Shown here piece by piece: positions 8,552 through 17,616 of a stretch of 64,000 nucleotides of DNA. Below the pieces are notes generated by a model. The model had not been told where the DNA came from, made no database searches, and worked only from the letters and a program-made list of their open reading frames with translations. Origin of the DNA: Marinibaculum pumilum (GTDB taxonomy: Bacteria; Pseudomonadota; Alphaproteobacteria; Ferrovibrionales; Ferrovibrionaceae); the NCBI RefSeq assembly GCF_042646425.1, contig NZ_JBHRTR010000004.1, positions 1 through 64,000 of the forward strand. The letters run 5' to 3'. The first letter of the stretch is position 1, and every line of letters begins with the position of its first letter. Made by a program: the position numbers and the translations under genes.

Positions 8552-11500
8552 ATGAGTTCGGCCATGAGGGCAAGGCGTATCAGCGTGCATCTGGCGCAGA
8601 CAGGCATGCCCGTCGCGATCGCATTGCTCTCGGCCACCGCCCCGACGCCGGCGGCGGCGCATTGCGACATTTCCGACAAGGTCGAGACCTGTACCGGCAG
8701 TGTGACCGGCGGTGCCATCGTGCACGACGAGAACGGCGTCCACAGCCTGACGGTCAGCGACCTCGCGAATGCCATCGACGCGGCGGACAGCGCGGATGCG
8801 GACAAGCAGGACGGCCCGGTGATCCTCCTGCAGGATCCGGGCGGGGTGACGGCGGCACCGAGCGACTGGAGCGATTCCAACAGGAACGGACAGGCGGGAA
8901 TCGCGGGCGATTCCGGCAGCGACCTGGACGCGACCCTCAGTCTGGACACCGGTTATGGACTTCAGGGCCAGAGCGGCGTGACCCTGGGATCCTCGGGCTG
9001 GCAGGGCAGTCCCGGCCATGAAGCCCATCATTTCGACAAGCATGCAACGGGCGGACAGGGCGGCACCGGCGGCGATGGTGGCGACCTTGTCCTGACGGGC
9101 AAGTCGAACGGTGGCGGCCAGGCCCCCAAGGCGATCACCGCGACAGGCGGCGGCGACAGCTCGACCGGCCTTGCGCTTTTCACGATCGGCGGCGCCGGCG
9201 GGGATGGCGGATGGGCGCATTCGGAAGGCGGGCTGAAGGACGCGCAGGGCGGTGCGGGCGGCAATGGCGGTGCCGCCGGGACGGTCCGGGTGGAGCTTCT
9301 GGACGGTCATGCCCTGACCTATTCCGGCGCCGGAATCGGCATCGTGGTCGAAGCGAGCGGCGGTGCCGGGGGGAACGGCGGCTATGGCGAGGTCGACGGG
9401 ATCGACGCCGATTCCGCCCATGGCGGCGCCGGCGGCAAGGGCGGCAGCGGCGGGTCGATCGCACTGACGGCGGAAGCGGGCGCAAATGCGATCGCCGCTT
9501 CCGGCCCCGCCGGGATCGCCCTTGTGAGCCTCGGTGGCGATGGCGGGACGGGCGGTGCCGGCAAGGGGGGGCACGACTATGCGGGCGCCGGCGGCGATGC
9601 CGGCGATGGCGGCGATATCCAGGCAATTGTCTCGGCCCGGATCACCATGACCGGTGCCGACAGCGGCTTCGGCATCTTCCTCAAAAGCGCCGGCGGTTTC
9701 GCCGGCGACAGCGGCAGCGATTCCGGCGGCATCAAGAACCATCCCGGCGCGCCGGGCGACCCCGGCCAGGCCGGCAGTGTCACCTTGAGCGCGACGGGGG
9801 CGGAGGTCACGACGGACAATGCCGGGGCGGACGGAATCCTCCTGCAAAGCGTCGGCGGGATGGGGAGCAGCGGCGGCGACAGCTCCGGCCTCTTCACCTA
9901 TGGCAGCAAGGGCGGCAGCGGCGGCGCCGGCGGCGCGGTTTCCGCGACCCTGACCGCCACGACCGTCAAGACCCTCGGCAACCATGCCAGCGCCTTTCAC
10001 GTTCACAATATCGGCGGTGGCGGCGGCAAGGCCGGGAAGGCCTCGGGCCTGTCGGCGCTCGCCGCGGCGGCGGGCGCCGGCGGTACCGGCGGGGCCGTCG
10101 AGATCGTCCTCACCGGCACGACCCTGCAGACCGGGGGCATCAATTCCGCGGCCCTCAATCTTCAGAGCATCGGCGGCGGCGGCGGCAGCTCCGGCGCGGC
10201 GGAAGGGGTCTATGCCGTCGGGGGGCAGGGCGGTCTGGGCGGCGCCGGCGGTGCCGTCAGCCTGACGGTCGACGGCGCTGCCATCTCGACGGCCGGCTTT
10301 CATGCGCGCGGCATCGCCCTGTCGAGCATCGGGGCCGGCGGCGGCGATTCCCATTCGCCATCCGGCGTGATCGCCCTCGGACAGGATGGCGGCGGCGGCG
10401 GCAATGGTGTCGACGTCACCTATCTCAGCCGCAACGACGGGGCCCAGGTCGCCACCCAGGGCCATCTGTCCGACGCCATCCTGCTGCAGTCGGTCGGCGG
10501 CGGCGGCGGCAACGCCGGGAGCAGCTTCGAGGCCATCGGCGATTTCTCCAGCCATGTCGGCGCGACGGGCGGTGGCGGCGGATCGGCCGGCGATATCAGC
10601 TATACCGGCACCGGCGCCGATACCGTCGCCACGGCGGGCCATCACGCCCGCGGCATCGTGCTGCAGAGCATCGGCGGGGGCGGCGGCACCGGCGGCAATA
10701 TCGTCACCATCAGCACGGGCTTGAGTTTCGGCAGCAGTGCGGGTTCCTCCGATGTCGATTCCACTCATCATGGCGGCAGCGTCACGGCGGATATCGGCGG
10801 CAAGATCGCCACGCAGGGCGACGGTTCGGTGGCGGTCCTGGCGCACAGCGTCGGCGGCGGCGGGGGCGCGGCCGGAAGCCAGACCTCCATCACGGTCGGG
10901 ATCTCGCTGGGGCACGACCAGGGGGCGAGCGGCGGCAAGGGCGGCAGCGGCGGCACCGTGACCGTGACGTCGAGCGCCGACATCTCGACCGACGGGGCCG
11001 GCGCGGACGGCATAATGGCGCAGTCCGTTGGCGGCGGTGGCGGGCAATCCAGCAATATCGTGAACGCGGATGTGGGCCTTGAGATGTCGGGCTTCACGTC
11101 GCAGCAGGGCGCCAGCGGCGGCGCCGGCGGCGATGGCGGCGATGTCACGGCGGAATCGACCGGCAGCATCGCCACCAAAGGCGACAATGCGCTCGGCCTG
11201 GTCGCCCAGAGCATCGCCGGTGGCGGCGGCAGGGCCGGCCACACGATCTCTGCCGCGGTGGCGGTCGATCTCGGCAGCGTCACCCTTGGCCAGTCCGGCG
11301 GTCAGGGGGGCAATGCGGGCAAGGTCTCGGTCGATGCCGCGGGCAGTGTGACCACCGGCGGCGCGCTGGCGACCGCGGTCCTGGCGCAGAGCATCGGCGG
11401 CGGCGGCGGGCATGCCGGCCTGACCGTCAATGGAGAGCTGTCCGGGCTCCAGTTCAGTTCTACCCAGGGCGGCGCGGGCGGCGGGGGCGGGACCGGCGGC

Positions 11501-14500
11501 GCGGTTTCGGTCACCGGCAGCGGGTCCCTGTCGACGGCCGGCGACGGCGCCATGGCGATCCTCGCGCAGAGCATGGGCGGCGCCGGCGGCGCCGGCGGCA
11601 CGACGGTTCATGGCTCGGTCAGCGTGATTTCCCTGTCCAATGACATGGGCGGCGATGGCGGCGATGGCGGCACGGCCGGGACCGTGACCGTCAGCAGCGC
11701 GGGCAAGGTCGCGACCGCGGGCAACCGGGCGGGCGCGATCGTGGCGCAGAGCATCGGCGGCAGCGGCGGCACCGCCGGCACGCTGGTCAATGGCAACGGG
11801 ACTGGCGGCGAAGTCTCCGGCGCCCTGACCCTGTCGGTCGGCGGCTCGGGCGGCGGCGGCGGCAAGGCGGCGGATGTCGTGGTCACCGGGAAGGAAGGGG
11901 GGACGATCACGACCGCCGGCTACAATGCGAATGGCGTGACCGCGCAGTCGATCGGCGGCGATGGCGGCAGCGGCGGCAATGTGATCTCGGGCGATCTGGC
12001 GGCATCGTCCGAAGGCTCCCTGACCGTCAATGTCAGCGTCGGCGGCGAAGGCGGCAAGGGCGGCCAGGCCGGCGGCGCACAGGTCCGCAATGACGGCGGG
12101 GTCGCGACCACCGGCGATTATTCGGACGCCATTTTCGCGCAATCGGTCGGCGGCAATGGCGGCGATGGCGGCTCCAGCCATGCCTTGACCGCGAACGCCA
12201 CCCTTGGCGCCAACATCGAATCGACGATCACCGTCGGGGGTGCCGGCGGTTCCGGTGCCATCGCGTCGAAGGTGCAGGTGACCAATACCGGACAATTGTC
12301 GACCGCCGGCGGCAGCGCCGCGGCGATCTACGCCCAGTCCATCGGCGGCAATGGCGGTGTCGGCGGCAGCGGCCTCGCCTTCTTCGGCAATTTCGAGGCG
12401 ACGGCGGAGGACTACATCTCCATCGCAGCGGATGTCCATGTGGGCGGCGCGGGTGGCTCGGGCAGCGATGCCGGCGCGGTCGACGTGACGAATGACGGCG
12501 ACATCGCCACTGCCGGCGACACATCGCCGGGGATCTGGGCGCAGTCCGCCGGCGGCGGCGGCGGCGATGGCGGCAGCGCCGGTTCCTATTCGATGGGATA
12601 CCTCAAGAACCTGTCGACAGAGGAAGGCGAGGAACTGGAGAGCAAGGGCTTCAAGCTCGCCGTGACGGTCGGCGGCGGCGGCGGCGGCGGCGGCGATGGC
12701 GGGGCGGCGACGGTTTCCAGTTCGCAGTCCATCACCTCCGAGGGTGTCGCGTCCTACGGCATCTTCGCCCAGAGCGTCGGCGGCGGCGGCGGCAGCGGCG
12801 GCAATGGCAGTCCGGGGCTCGAAGGCTGGTTTGCCGACATCTACGAAGATGTCGAGAAGTTCCACCAGTGGCAGGAGGTCTACGAGGAGTTCAAGAAGGC
12901 CAAGAACAAGGACTGGAAGGGCCTGTTCCTGGAAGGGTTCTCGGTCGATGTCGGCGGCAGCGCGGGCGGCACCGGCGATGGCGGCGCGGTGACCGTCACC
13001 AACAGCGGCACGATCGCCACATCGGGGGATTCCGCGACGGCGATCTACGCCCAGTCGGTCGGTGGCGGCGGCGGAACCGGCGGCGACGGCTCGCAGGGCA
13101 TGCTGACGTCGGTCACCGTGTCCGGCAGTGGCGGCGCCGGCGGCGATGGCGGCAAGGTGAGTGTCGACAATCATGGCACGATCCGGACCTCGGGCGCTGG
13201 CGCGATGGGCATCTACGCCCAGTCGGTCGGTGGCGGCGGCGGCTCAGCCGGCGATGTCGAAGGCACGATCGCGTCCGAAATCGGCGGTCTCGACGAAATT
13301 CTCGGCTACAACATCTTCGGCTCCACCGGCGGCAGCGCCGGCGATGGCGGCGATGGTGGGGATGTCGCGATCACGATGGCCGGCTCGATCGAGACCAGCG
13401 GCGAGAACGCCCATGGCATCTGGGTCCAGTCCGCCGGCGGCGGCGGCGGCGCCGCCTCCTCCTACGGCAATGAGCAGGGCGACAATGCGGTGGGCAGTGA
13501 CGGGCTGGAGGGGAACAGCGGCTACGTTTCCATCGCTTTGCCGGGCTCGCTCCGTGTCGGCGGCACCGGTGCGCATGGCATTTTCGCGCAGAGCGTGTCC
13601 GGGGGCTCCGGCACCAGCTATTCCGGTGGCGTGGGCATCAGCATTTCCGGCACGCTGACCGCCTCTGGCGCCAATGCCCGTGCCATCCTGGCTCACGCAG
13701 CGTCGTACACCGCGAACGACTCGACGAGCGACACCGTTGCCGGCACCGTCCAGATCGACATTCACCAGGGGGCCGTGGTCTCCACAACCAGCAAGGACGC
13801 CTTCGAGACCGTCCTGATCAAGGGCGGCCGCAGCATCGACGGGGATACCGGCTTCTTGGTCTCCAACCGGCTCACCAATTCCGGCACCCTGTCCAGCGCA
13901 GGCCCGGATGCCATCGTCCTGGCCACCGACGATGCGGCGGGCCTGCTGGTCCACAACCACGGTCTCATGAGCGGCTCGGTCTCGGCGGGCAACAGCAACG
14001 CCGTCCACTTCTACAATTATGGGGGCGGCAGCTTCGCGCTGGGAACACAGGTCGATTTCGGAACGAACAGCGGCAGCTTCTTTCACAATTCGGGAGTGAT
14101 CTCGGCGGCAGGGCTGGGGACCGTCGGATCCTCGACCCTGACGACGGGGCGGCTCGAGCAGTCGGCTTCGGGCGCCATCCAGGTCGATCTGAGCAACGGC
14201 GGCACGAACGCCGCACCGGCCAGCGATCTGATCACGGTGGATGTGAACGGCAAGGCGGGGGCGGTCGTGCTGGCCGGCAAGATCGCGCCGAACTGGGTCG
14301 GCCCGACCGGGTTCGCGTCCGGCGACACGGGAAGCTTCACCTACCTGGAAACGGCCGATGGCGCGGCGATCGACAGCAGCGCGCTTTCCGCGCCCGCTTC
14401 GCCCGCCATCGCCTACACCCTGCGCAGTGCCAAGGGCGATACCGCGCTGGTGGCCGATTATGTCGTGGATTATACGGGCGCCGCGAGCGGCCTGGATCTC

Positions 14501-15604
14501 GGCAGCAATGCCGTCGGCTTCGCCCGGTATTTCAGCTCCGCGATGGCCGCGCTGGGGGGCGCCCCCGGCAAGACCGCGGTGTCCCGTGCGCTGCAGGCGC
14601 TGGCGACGGAGTTCCTGAACCACGGCAGCGGCGAGATCCTGGCCGCGGCCTATGGCGAGCATGTCCTCGACGAGGGCCTGATCGGGGCGGCCAATGCGAT
14701 CGACACCGCCCATGACCTGCACGGGCTGCTGCAAAGCTGCCCGGAACTGGAAGCCGGGGCCGACCGGCCGTTCTACCGGCAGCGCGAATGCGTCTGGGCG
14801 GAGGTCCAGGGCGAGGTCTATCGCCAGGACGCCACCGAAACGGCGCCAAGCTTCGACGAATATGCCTCCGGCCTGTCCGCCGCCGCGCAGAAGGAAGTCG
14901 TCGACGACACCTTCATCGAGTTCGGCGGGCAGCTGGAGCAGGTGCGCGTGAGCGGCAGCAATTTCACCGACCAGGGGACCAGGACGAGTGCCGGCGTGGC
15001 GCTCAAGAAGGAGATCGGCGCCTTCACCCTCTCCGCCACATTGGGTGGCGGCCATTACGGCTATGACCGGCGGCGGGGCTATTCGGTCGCCGGCATCGGC
15101 TATACGGCGGAGGCCGACCTGAGCGGCGTCTTCGCCACCGGCGAGGCGCGGGTCTCCGCGGTGCTGCCGTGGGACGGCTTCTACGCCAAGCCGGCGCTCG
15201 CCCTCTCGGCGACCCGGCTGTGGCAGGACGGGTATACGGAGACCGGCCAGGGCCCCTTGAACTGGCAGGTCGATTCAGTTTCTTCCACCAGCTTGGCGGC
15301 GCATCCGTCGCTCGAGCTCGGGCATGCCTTCGAGCATGCCGATCATGCGGCTGTCGCCTTCGTGCGGGTCGGCGTGAACGCCACCCTGTCCGATACCGGT
15401 ACGGTCATGACCACCCGCCTCGTCGGCGCTCCGCTCGGCGATCTCATCGTGACCTCAGAGGAAGACCGGTATGCGCTTGACCTGACGGGGGGGCTGGACA
15501 TGGACCTGAGCCACAGCCTGGCGGTGGCGGTCCAGGGGCAGACCTCGTTGTCGGAGATCGCACGGGCCTATGGCGGTGCCGTCCGGTTGAAGCTGCGCTT
15601 CTGA
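8552..15604 (+). CDS. Giant glycine-rich (PE_PGRS-like) autotransporter, type Va
   Basis: 2350 residues. An extended signal region (residues 1 to about 37, ending TPAAAHC) is followed by a roughly 2000-residue passenger dominated by Gly, Ala and Ser. The unit (I/V)xAQS(I/V)GGGGGxGG recurs about 19 times at roughly 60-90-residue spacing, each followed by a segment of type VTVxxxGxIxTxGxxAxGI, which suggests a long beta-solenoid. From about residue 2060 to the end is a 290-residue autotransporter beta-barrel (alternating strands, final residue F, ending AVRLKLRF) that should insert in the outer membrane. Two Cys (about residues 2063 and 2078) flank the start of the barrel. Around residues 1420-1465 a charged, aromatic, helix-like insert interrupts the repeats. 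Start at ATG 8552 has AGGAG 9 nt upstream. The likely role is adhesion or surface coating (inference). Confidence 0.93.
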   Translation: MSSAMRARRISVHLAQTGMPVAIALLSATAPTPAAAHCDISDKVETCTGSVTGGAIVHDENGVHSLTVSDLANAIDAADSADADKQDGPVILLQDPGGVTAAPSDWSDSNRNGQAGIAGDSGSDLDATLSLDTGYGLQGQSGVTLGSSGWQGSPGHEAHHFDKHATGGQGGTGGDGGDLVLTGKSNGGGQAPKAITATGGGDSSTGLALFTIGGAGGDGGWAHSEGGLKDAQGGAGGNGGAAGTVRVELLDGHALTYSGAGIGIVVEASGGAGGNGGYGEVDGIDADSAHGGAGGKGGSGGSIALTAEAGANAIAASGPAGIALVSLGGDGGTGGAGKGGHDYAGAGGDAGDGGDIQAIVSARITMTGADSGFGIFLKSAGGFAGDSGSDSGGIKNHPGAPGDPGQAGSVTLSATGAEVTTDNAGADGILLQSVGGMGSSGGDSSGLFTYGSKGGSGGAGGAVSATLTATTVKTLGNHASAFHVHNIGGGGGKAGKASGLSALAAAAGAGGTGGAVEIVLTGTTLQTGGINSAALNLQSIGGGGGSSGAAEGVYAVGGQGGLGGAGGAVSLTVDGAAISTAGFHARGIALSSIGAGGGDSHSPSGVIALGQDGGGGGNGVDVTYLSRNDGAQVATQGHLSDAILLQSVGGGGGNAGSSFEAIGDFSSHVGATGGGGGSAGDISYTGTGADTVATAGHHARGIVLQSIGGGGGTGGNIVTISTGLSFGSSAGSSDVDSTHHGGSVTADIGGKIATQGDGSVAVLAHSVGGGGGAAGSQTSITVGISLGHDQGASGGKGGSGGTVTVTSSADISTDGAGADGIMAQSVGGGGGQSSNIVNADVGLEMSGFTSQQGASGGAGGDGGDVTAESTGSIATKGDNALGLVAQSIAGGGGRAGHTISAAVAVDLGSVTLGQSGGQGGNAGKVSVDAAGSVTTGGALATAVLAQSIGGGGGHAGLTVNGELSGLQFSSTQGGAGGGGGTGGAVSVTGSGSLSTAGDGAMAILAQSMGGAGGAGGTTVHGSVSVISLSNDMGGDGGDGGTAGTVTVSSAGKVATAGNRAGAIVAQSIGGSGGTAGTLVNGNGTGGEVSGALTLSVGGSGGGGGKAADVVVTGKEGGTITTAGYNANGVTAQSIGGDGGSGGNVISGDLAASSEGSLTVNVSVGGEGGKGGQAGGAQVRNDGGVATTGDYSDAIFAQSVGGNGGDGGSSHALTANATLGANIESTITVGGAGGSGAIASKVQVTNTGQLSTAGGSAAAIYAQSIGGNGGVGGSGLAFFGNFEATAEDYISIAADVHVGGAGGSGSDAGAVDVTNDGDIATAGDTSPGIWAQSAGGGGGDGGSAGSYSMGYLKNLSTEEGEELESKGFKLAVTVGGGGGGGGDGGAATVSSSQSITSEGVASYGIFAQSVGGGGGSGGNGSPGLEGWFADIYEDVEKFHQWQEVYEEFKKAKNKDWKGLFLEGFSVDVGGSAGGTGDGGAVTVTNSGTIATSGDSATAIYAQSVGGGGGTGGDGSQGMLTSVTVSGSGGAGGDGGKVSVDNHGTIRTSGAGAMGIYAQSVGGGGGSAGDVEGTIASEIGGLDEILGYNIFGSTGGSAGDGGDGGDVAITMAGSIETSGENAHGIWVQSAGGGGGAASSYGNEQGDNAVGSDGLEGNSGYVSIALPGSLRVGGTGAHGIFAQSVSGGSGTSYSGGVGISISGTLTASGANARAILAHAASYTANDSTSDTVAGTVQIDIHQGAVVSTTSKDAFETVLIKGGRSIDGDTGFLVSNRLTNSGTLSSAGPDAIVLATDDAAGLLVHNHGLMSGSVSAGNSNAVHFYNYGGGSFALGTQVDFGTNSGSFFHNSGVISAAGLGTVGSSTLTTGRLEQSASGAIQVDLSNGGTNAAPASDLITVDVNGKAGAVVLAGKIAPNWVGPTGFASGDTGSFTYLETADGAAIDSSALSAPASPAIAYTLRSAKGDTALVADYVVDYTGAASGLDLGSNAVGFARYFSSAMAALGGAPGKTAVSRALQALATEFLNHGSGEILAAAYGEHVLDEGLIGAANAIDTAHDLHGLLQSCPELEAGADRPFYRQRECVWAEVQGEVYRQDATETAPSFDEYASGLSAAAQKEVVDDTFIEFGGQLEQVRVSGSNFTDQGTRTSAGVALKKEIGAFTLSATLGGGHYGYDRRRGYSVAGIGYTAEADLSGVFATGEARVSAVLPWDGFYAKPALALSATRLWQDGYTETGQGPLNWQVDSVSSTSLAAHPSLELGHAFEHADHAAVAFVRVGVNATLSDTGTVMTTRLVGAPLGDLIVTSEEDRYALDLTGGLDMDLSHSLAVAVQGQTSLSEIARAYGGAVRLKLRF

Positions 15605-15652
15605 GGGCAATTGCCGGTGCGCGCTCTGGGCTTGGTGCAGCGCGACGCGGGC

Positions 15653-15667
15653 ATGCCGCGGCGGCAT
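15653..15667. repeat. Inverted repeat downstream of the autotransporter
   Basis: ATGCCGC-G-GCGGCAT, two 7-bp arms around one base, 49 bp after the autotransporter stop. No T-run follows. Confidence 0.35.
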
Positions 15668-15731
15668 TGGGCAGCCTGAAGCGGATGCGCCTGAGCCGCG
15701 ATCTGCCGGGGGCGGAGGCGCTGGCGCGCCG

Positions 15732-15900
15732 GCCGATCCCGCCCAGGCCGAACTGCCGGCCATCCTCAACCAGCGCGGCGCGCGATCGACCTTCCGCCGG
15801 ACAGTGCCGGTGCCCGGGTGATCCTGGGTCAGGCCCTGATCGCCCAGGACCGGCCGGAGGCGGCGATCCCGGCGCTGGAGGAGGGGATGGTGGTGATGCT
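15732..15900 (+). pseudogene. Possible decayed TPR-protein fragment
   Basis: The 460-bp stretch between the autotransporter and the PadR gene has no intact gene. Within it, one frame from 15732 reads as AELPAILNQRGA, and after a frame change near 15780 a second frame reads AIDLPPDSAGARV and then LGQALIAQDRPEAAIPAL, which has the spacing of a tetratricopeptide repeat. No start, stop or ribosome site supports a real gene. I read it as a remnant, with low confidence; the rest of the gap shows nothing except the promoter of the next gene. Confidence 0.25.
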
Positions 15901-16019
15901 TCCCGCCGCCAGCTTCCAGCGCACGATCCCGTTCCGCGCGGCCGGCGAACGGGGATCTCCTTCAACTGCAGCCCTACTAGGCTTTCCGGCTTGCCCGCAC
16001 GCGGGCTTGAACTTCGCAT

Positions 16020-16060
16020 TCTTAAAACGATATATCGTTCGATATAATCAAAAGAGGAAA
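16020..16060 (+). promoter_or_regulatory. AT-rich promoter and palindromic operator of the PadR/SIP operon
   Basis: ACGATATATCGT (16027-16038) is a perfect 12-bp palindrome, and ATATCG-TT-CGATAT (16032-16045) forms a second overlapping inverted repeat. They sit against a perfect -10 box TATAAT (16043-16048) 17 bp before the ATG; a weak -35 (TTCTTA) lies about 18 bp further up. AGAGGA (16054-16059) is the ribosome site. The position over the -10 box predicts repression, probably autoregulation by the PadR protein it precedes. Confidence 0.7.
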
Positions 16061-16064
16061 CGAT

Positions 16065-16730
16065 ATGGATCCCTTTGCGGTCTGCGACGACCTGATCTCC
16101 TGTGCCGGGAACGGCCACGGGCGGGGGCGTGGCGATGGGCATGGAAGAGGCGGCAGCCGGCGACATGACCACGGTCAGGGACATGGCCGGGGCCGGGGAC
16201 ATGGCGGAGGGCGGGGTTCGGCGCATGGCGGCGGCTTCGGCCGCCGCGGCGGCCGGGTGTTCGGCCCGGGCGACCTGCGGCTGGTGCTGCTGGCGCTGGT
16301 CGCGGAGCAGCCCCGCCATGGCTACGAACTGATCAAGGCGATCGAGGAGAAGTTCGGCGGCACCTATGCGCCGAGCCCCGGCTCGGTCTATCCGACCCTG
16401 ACCCTGCTGGAGGAACTGGGCCAGGTGGCCGCCGCCACGACGGAAGGCGCCAAGCGGCTGTTCGAGATCACGGAGGAGGGGCGCGCCTTCCTGGCGGAGA
16501 ACAAGGCCGCGGTCGACGGTGTGATGGAGCGGATGGCGATGGCCGCCCGCGCGATGACCGGCGAGGCGCCGCCCGAGGTGATCTTCGAGGCGATGCACAC
16601 GCTGAAGGCGGCCCTGCGCTTCCACCGCGCCGGCTGGGACGATGCCGAGACCGAGCGGGTGCGGGCGATCCTGGTACGCGCAGCCAGGGAAATCGGGGCC
16701 GGAGAGACCGGCGAGGGAGACGGCGAATGA
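16065..16730 (+). CDS. PadR-family repressor with His/Gly-rich N-terminus (YqjI-like)
   Basis: 221 residues. Residues 1 to about 60 are Gly/Arg/His-rich with seven histidines in GHG, RHDHG and AHG contexts, plus two Cys, a plausible metal-binding tail. From about residue 67 comes a PadR winged helix (LRLVLLALVAEQPRHGYEL, then YAPSPGSVYPTLTLLEELG) and a C-terminal helical dimerisation region. This architecture and the neighbouring siderophore-interacting protein match E. coli YqjI, a nickel-responsive PadR repressor of the ferric reductase gene yqjH. The gene overlaps the next by 4 bp (ATGA). Metal response here is inferred from architecture and context. Confidence 0.9.
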   Translation: MDPFAVCDDLISCAGNGHGRGRGDGHGRGGSRRHDHGQGHGRGRGHGGGRGSAHGGGFGRRGGRVFGPGDLRLVLLALVAEQPRHGYELIKAIEEKFGGTYAPSPGSVYPTLTLLEELGQVAAATTEGAKRLFEITEEGRAFLAENKAAVDGVMERMAMAARAMTGEAPPEVIFEAMHTLKAALRFHRAGWDDAETERVRAILVRAAREIGAGETGEGDGE

Positions 16731-17536
16731 CCGCCTTCGAACGGCTGGCGCGCCGGGTGCGCCACGACCTGAAGCCGCGCCTGCTGACCGTGCGCCAGAC
16801 CGGCCAGCTGACCGCCACCCTGCACCGGGTGGTGCTGGAGGGCGCGGACCTGGAAGGCTTTGTCAGCCTGGGCTTCGACGATCATGTGAAGCTGGTCCTT
16901 CCGGCGCCGGGCGCGGCACGGCCGGTCCTGCCGCGGCCGGGCGAGGGCCTGCCGGCAATCGCCGGGCAGGCGCTGCGCGACTATACCCCGCGCCGCCACG
17001 ATGCGGCCGCCGGCACCCTGGCGATCGACTTCGTCATGCACGGCGACGGGCCGGCGGCCAGCTGGGCCGCCGCGGCCCGCCCTGGCGACGCGCTCGGCGT
17101 GCTGGGGCCGCGCGGCTCCTTCGTGGTGCCGGCGGAACTGGACTGGCACCTGCTGGCCGGGGATGAGGCGGCGCTGCCGGCCATCGCCCGCCGGCTGGAG
17201 GAACTGCCTGCCGGCACCCGCGCCTTCGTCGCGGTGGAGGTCGCGGAACTGGCGGCCGAGCTGCCGCTGCCCAGCCGGGCCCAGGTGGAACTGCGCTGGC
17301 TGCACCGGCACGGCAGAGCACCCGGCGATGCGGCTGCCCAGCTGGCGGCGGTCGCCGGCTTCGACCTGCCGCCGGGCGCGGGCTATGCCTGGGCGGCAGC
17401 GGAGGCAGGTGTCGCCCGTGCCCTTCGCCACCATCTGGTGGCGGTACGCGGGCTGCCGCCGGCGCAGGTCAAGGCGGCCGCCTACTGGACCCGCGACAGG
17501 GCCGGCTCGGGCGGGGTGGTGGAGGCGGCGGCGTAG
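16727..17536 (+). CDS. Siderophore-interacting protein (ferric-siderophore reductase, YqjH-like)
   Basis: 269 residues. Flavoprotein of the SIP/ViuB family that reduces ferric siderophores in the cytoplasm to release iron. The FAD-binding signature RDYTPRR is present at about residues 84-90, followed by the family's IDFVMHGDGPAASWA segment and LGPRGSF; a C-terminal region GYAWAAAEAGVARALRHHL matches the NAD(P)H-binding domain (usually W.AGE...). ATGA overlap with the PadR gene indicates translational coupling, so iron release and the metal-sensing repressor are expressed together. Confidence 0.93.
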   Translation: MTAFERLARRVRHDLKPRLLTVRQTGQLTATLHRVVLEGADLEGFVSLGFDDHVKLVLPAPGAARPVLPRPGEGLPAIAGQALRDYTPRRHDAAAGTLAIDFVMHGDGPAASWAAAARPGDALGVLGPRGSFVVPAELDWHLLAGDEAALPAIARRLEELPAGTRAFVAVEVAELAAELPLPSRAQVELRWLHRHGRAPGDAAAQLAAVAGFDLPPGAGYAWAAAEAGVARALRHHLVAVRGLPPAQVKAAAYWTRDRAGSGGVVEAAA

Positions 17537-17616
17537 GTCCTGCCTGCGCCCCGCCGGCGGTCCTGGCCTGCCTGTTGCATCGCTCCGCGTCCGAACAACC
17601 GAACGGAGGAGCAGGC

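Noticed and set aside
8450..13174. A 1574-codon open frame on the minus strand opposite the autotransporter
   Set aside because: It is the mirror of the highly repetitive GC-rich plus-strand gene. It shows only Ala/Gly/Arg-rich sequence without any known domain, and the plus strand has a signal peptide, repeats and a barrel.
8552..14000. Regularly spaced repeats that could be mistaken for a CRISPR array
   Set aside because: The repeats are imperfect, in one open reading frame, encode Gly-rich peptide units, and have no cas genes nearby.
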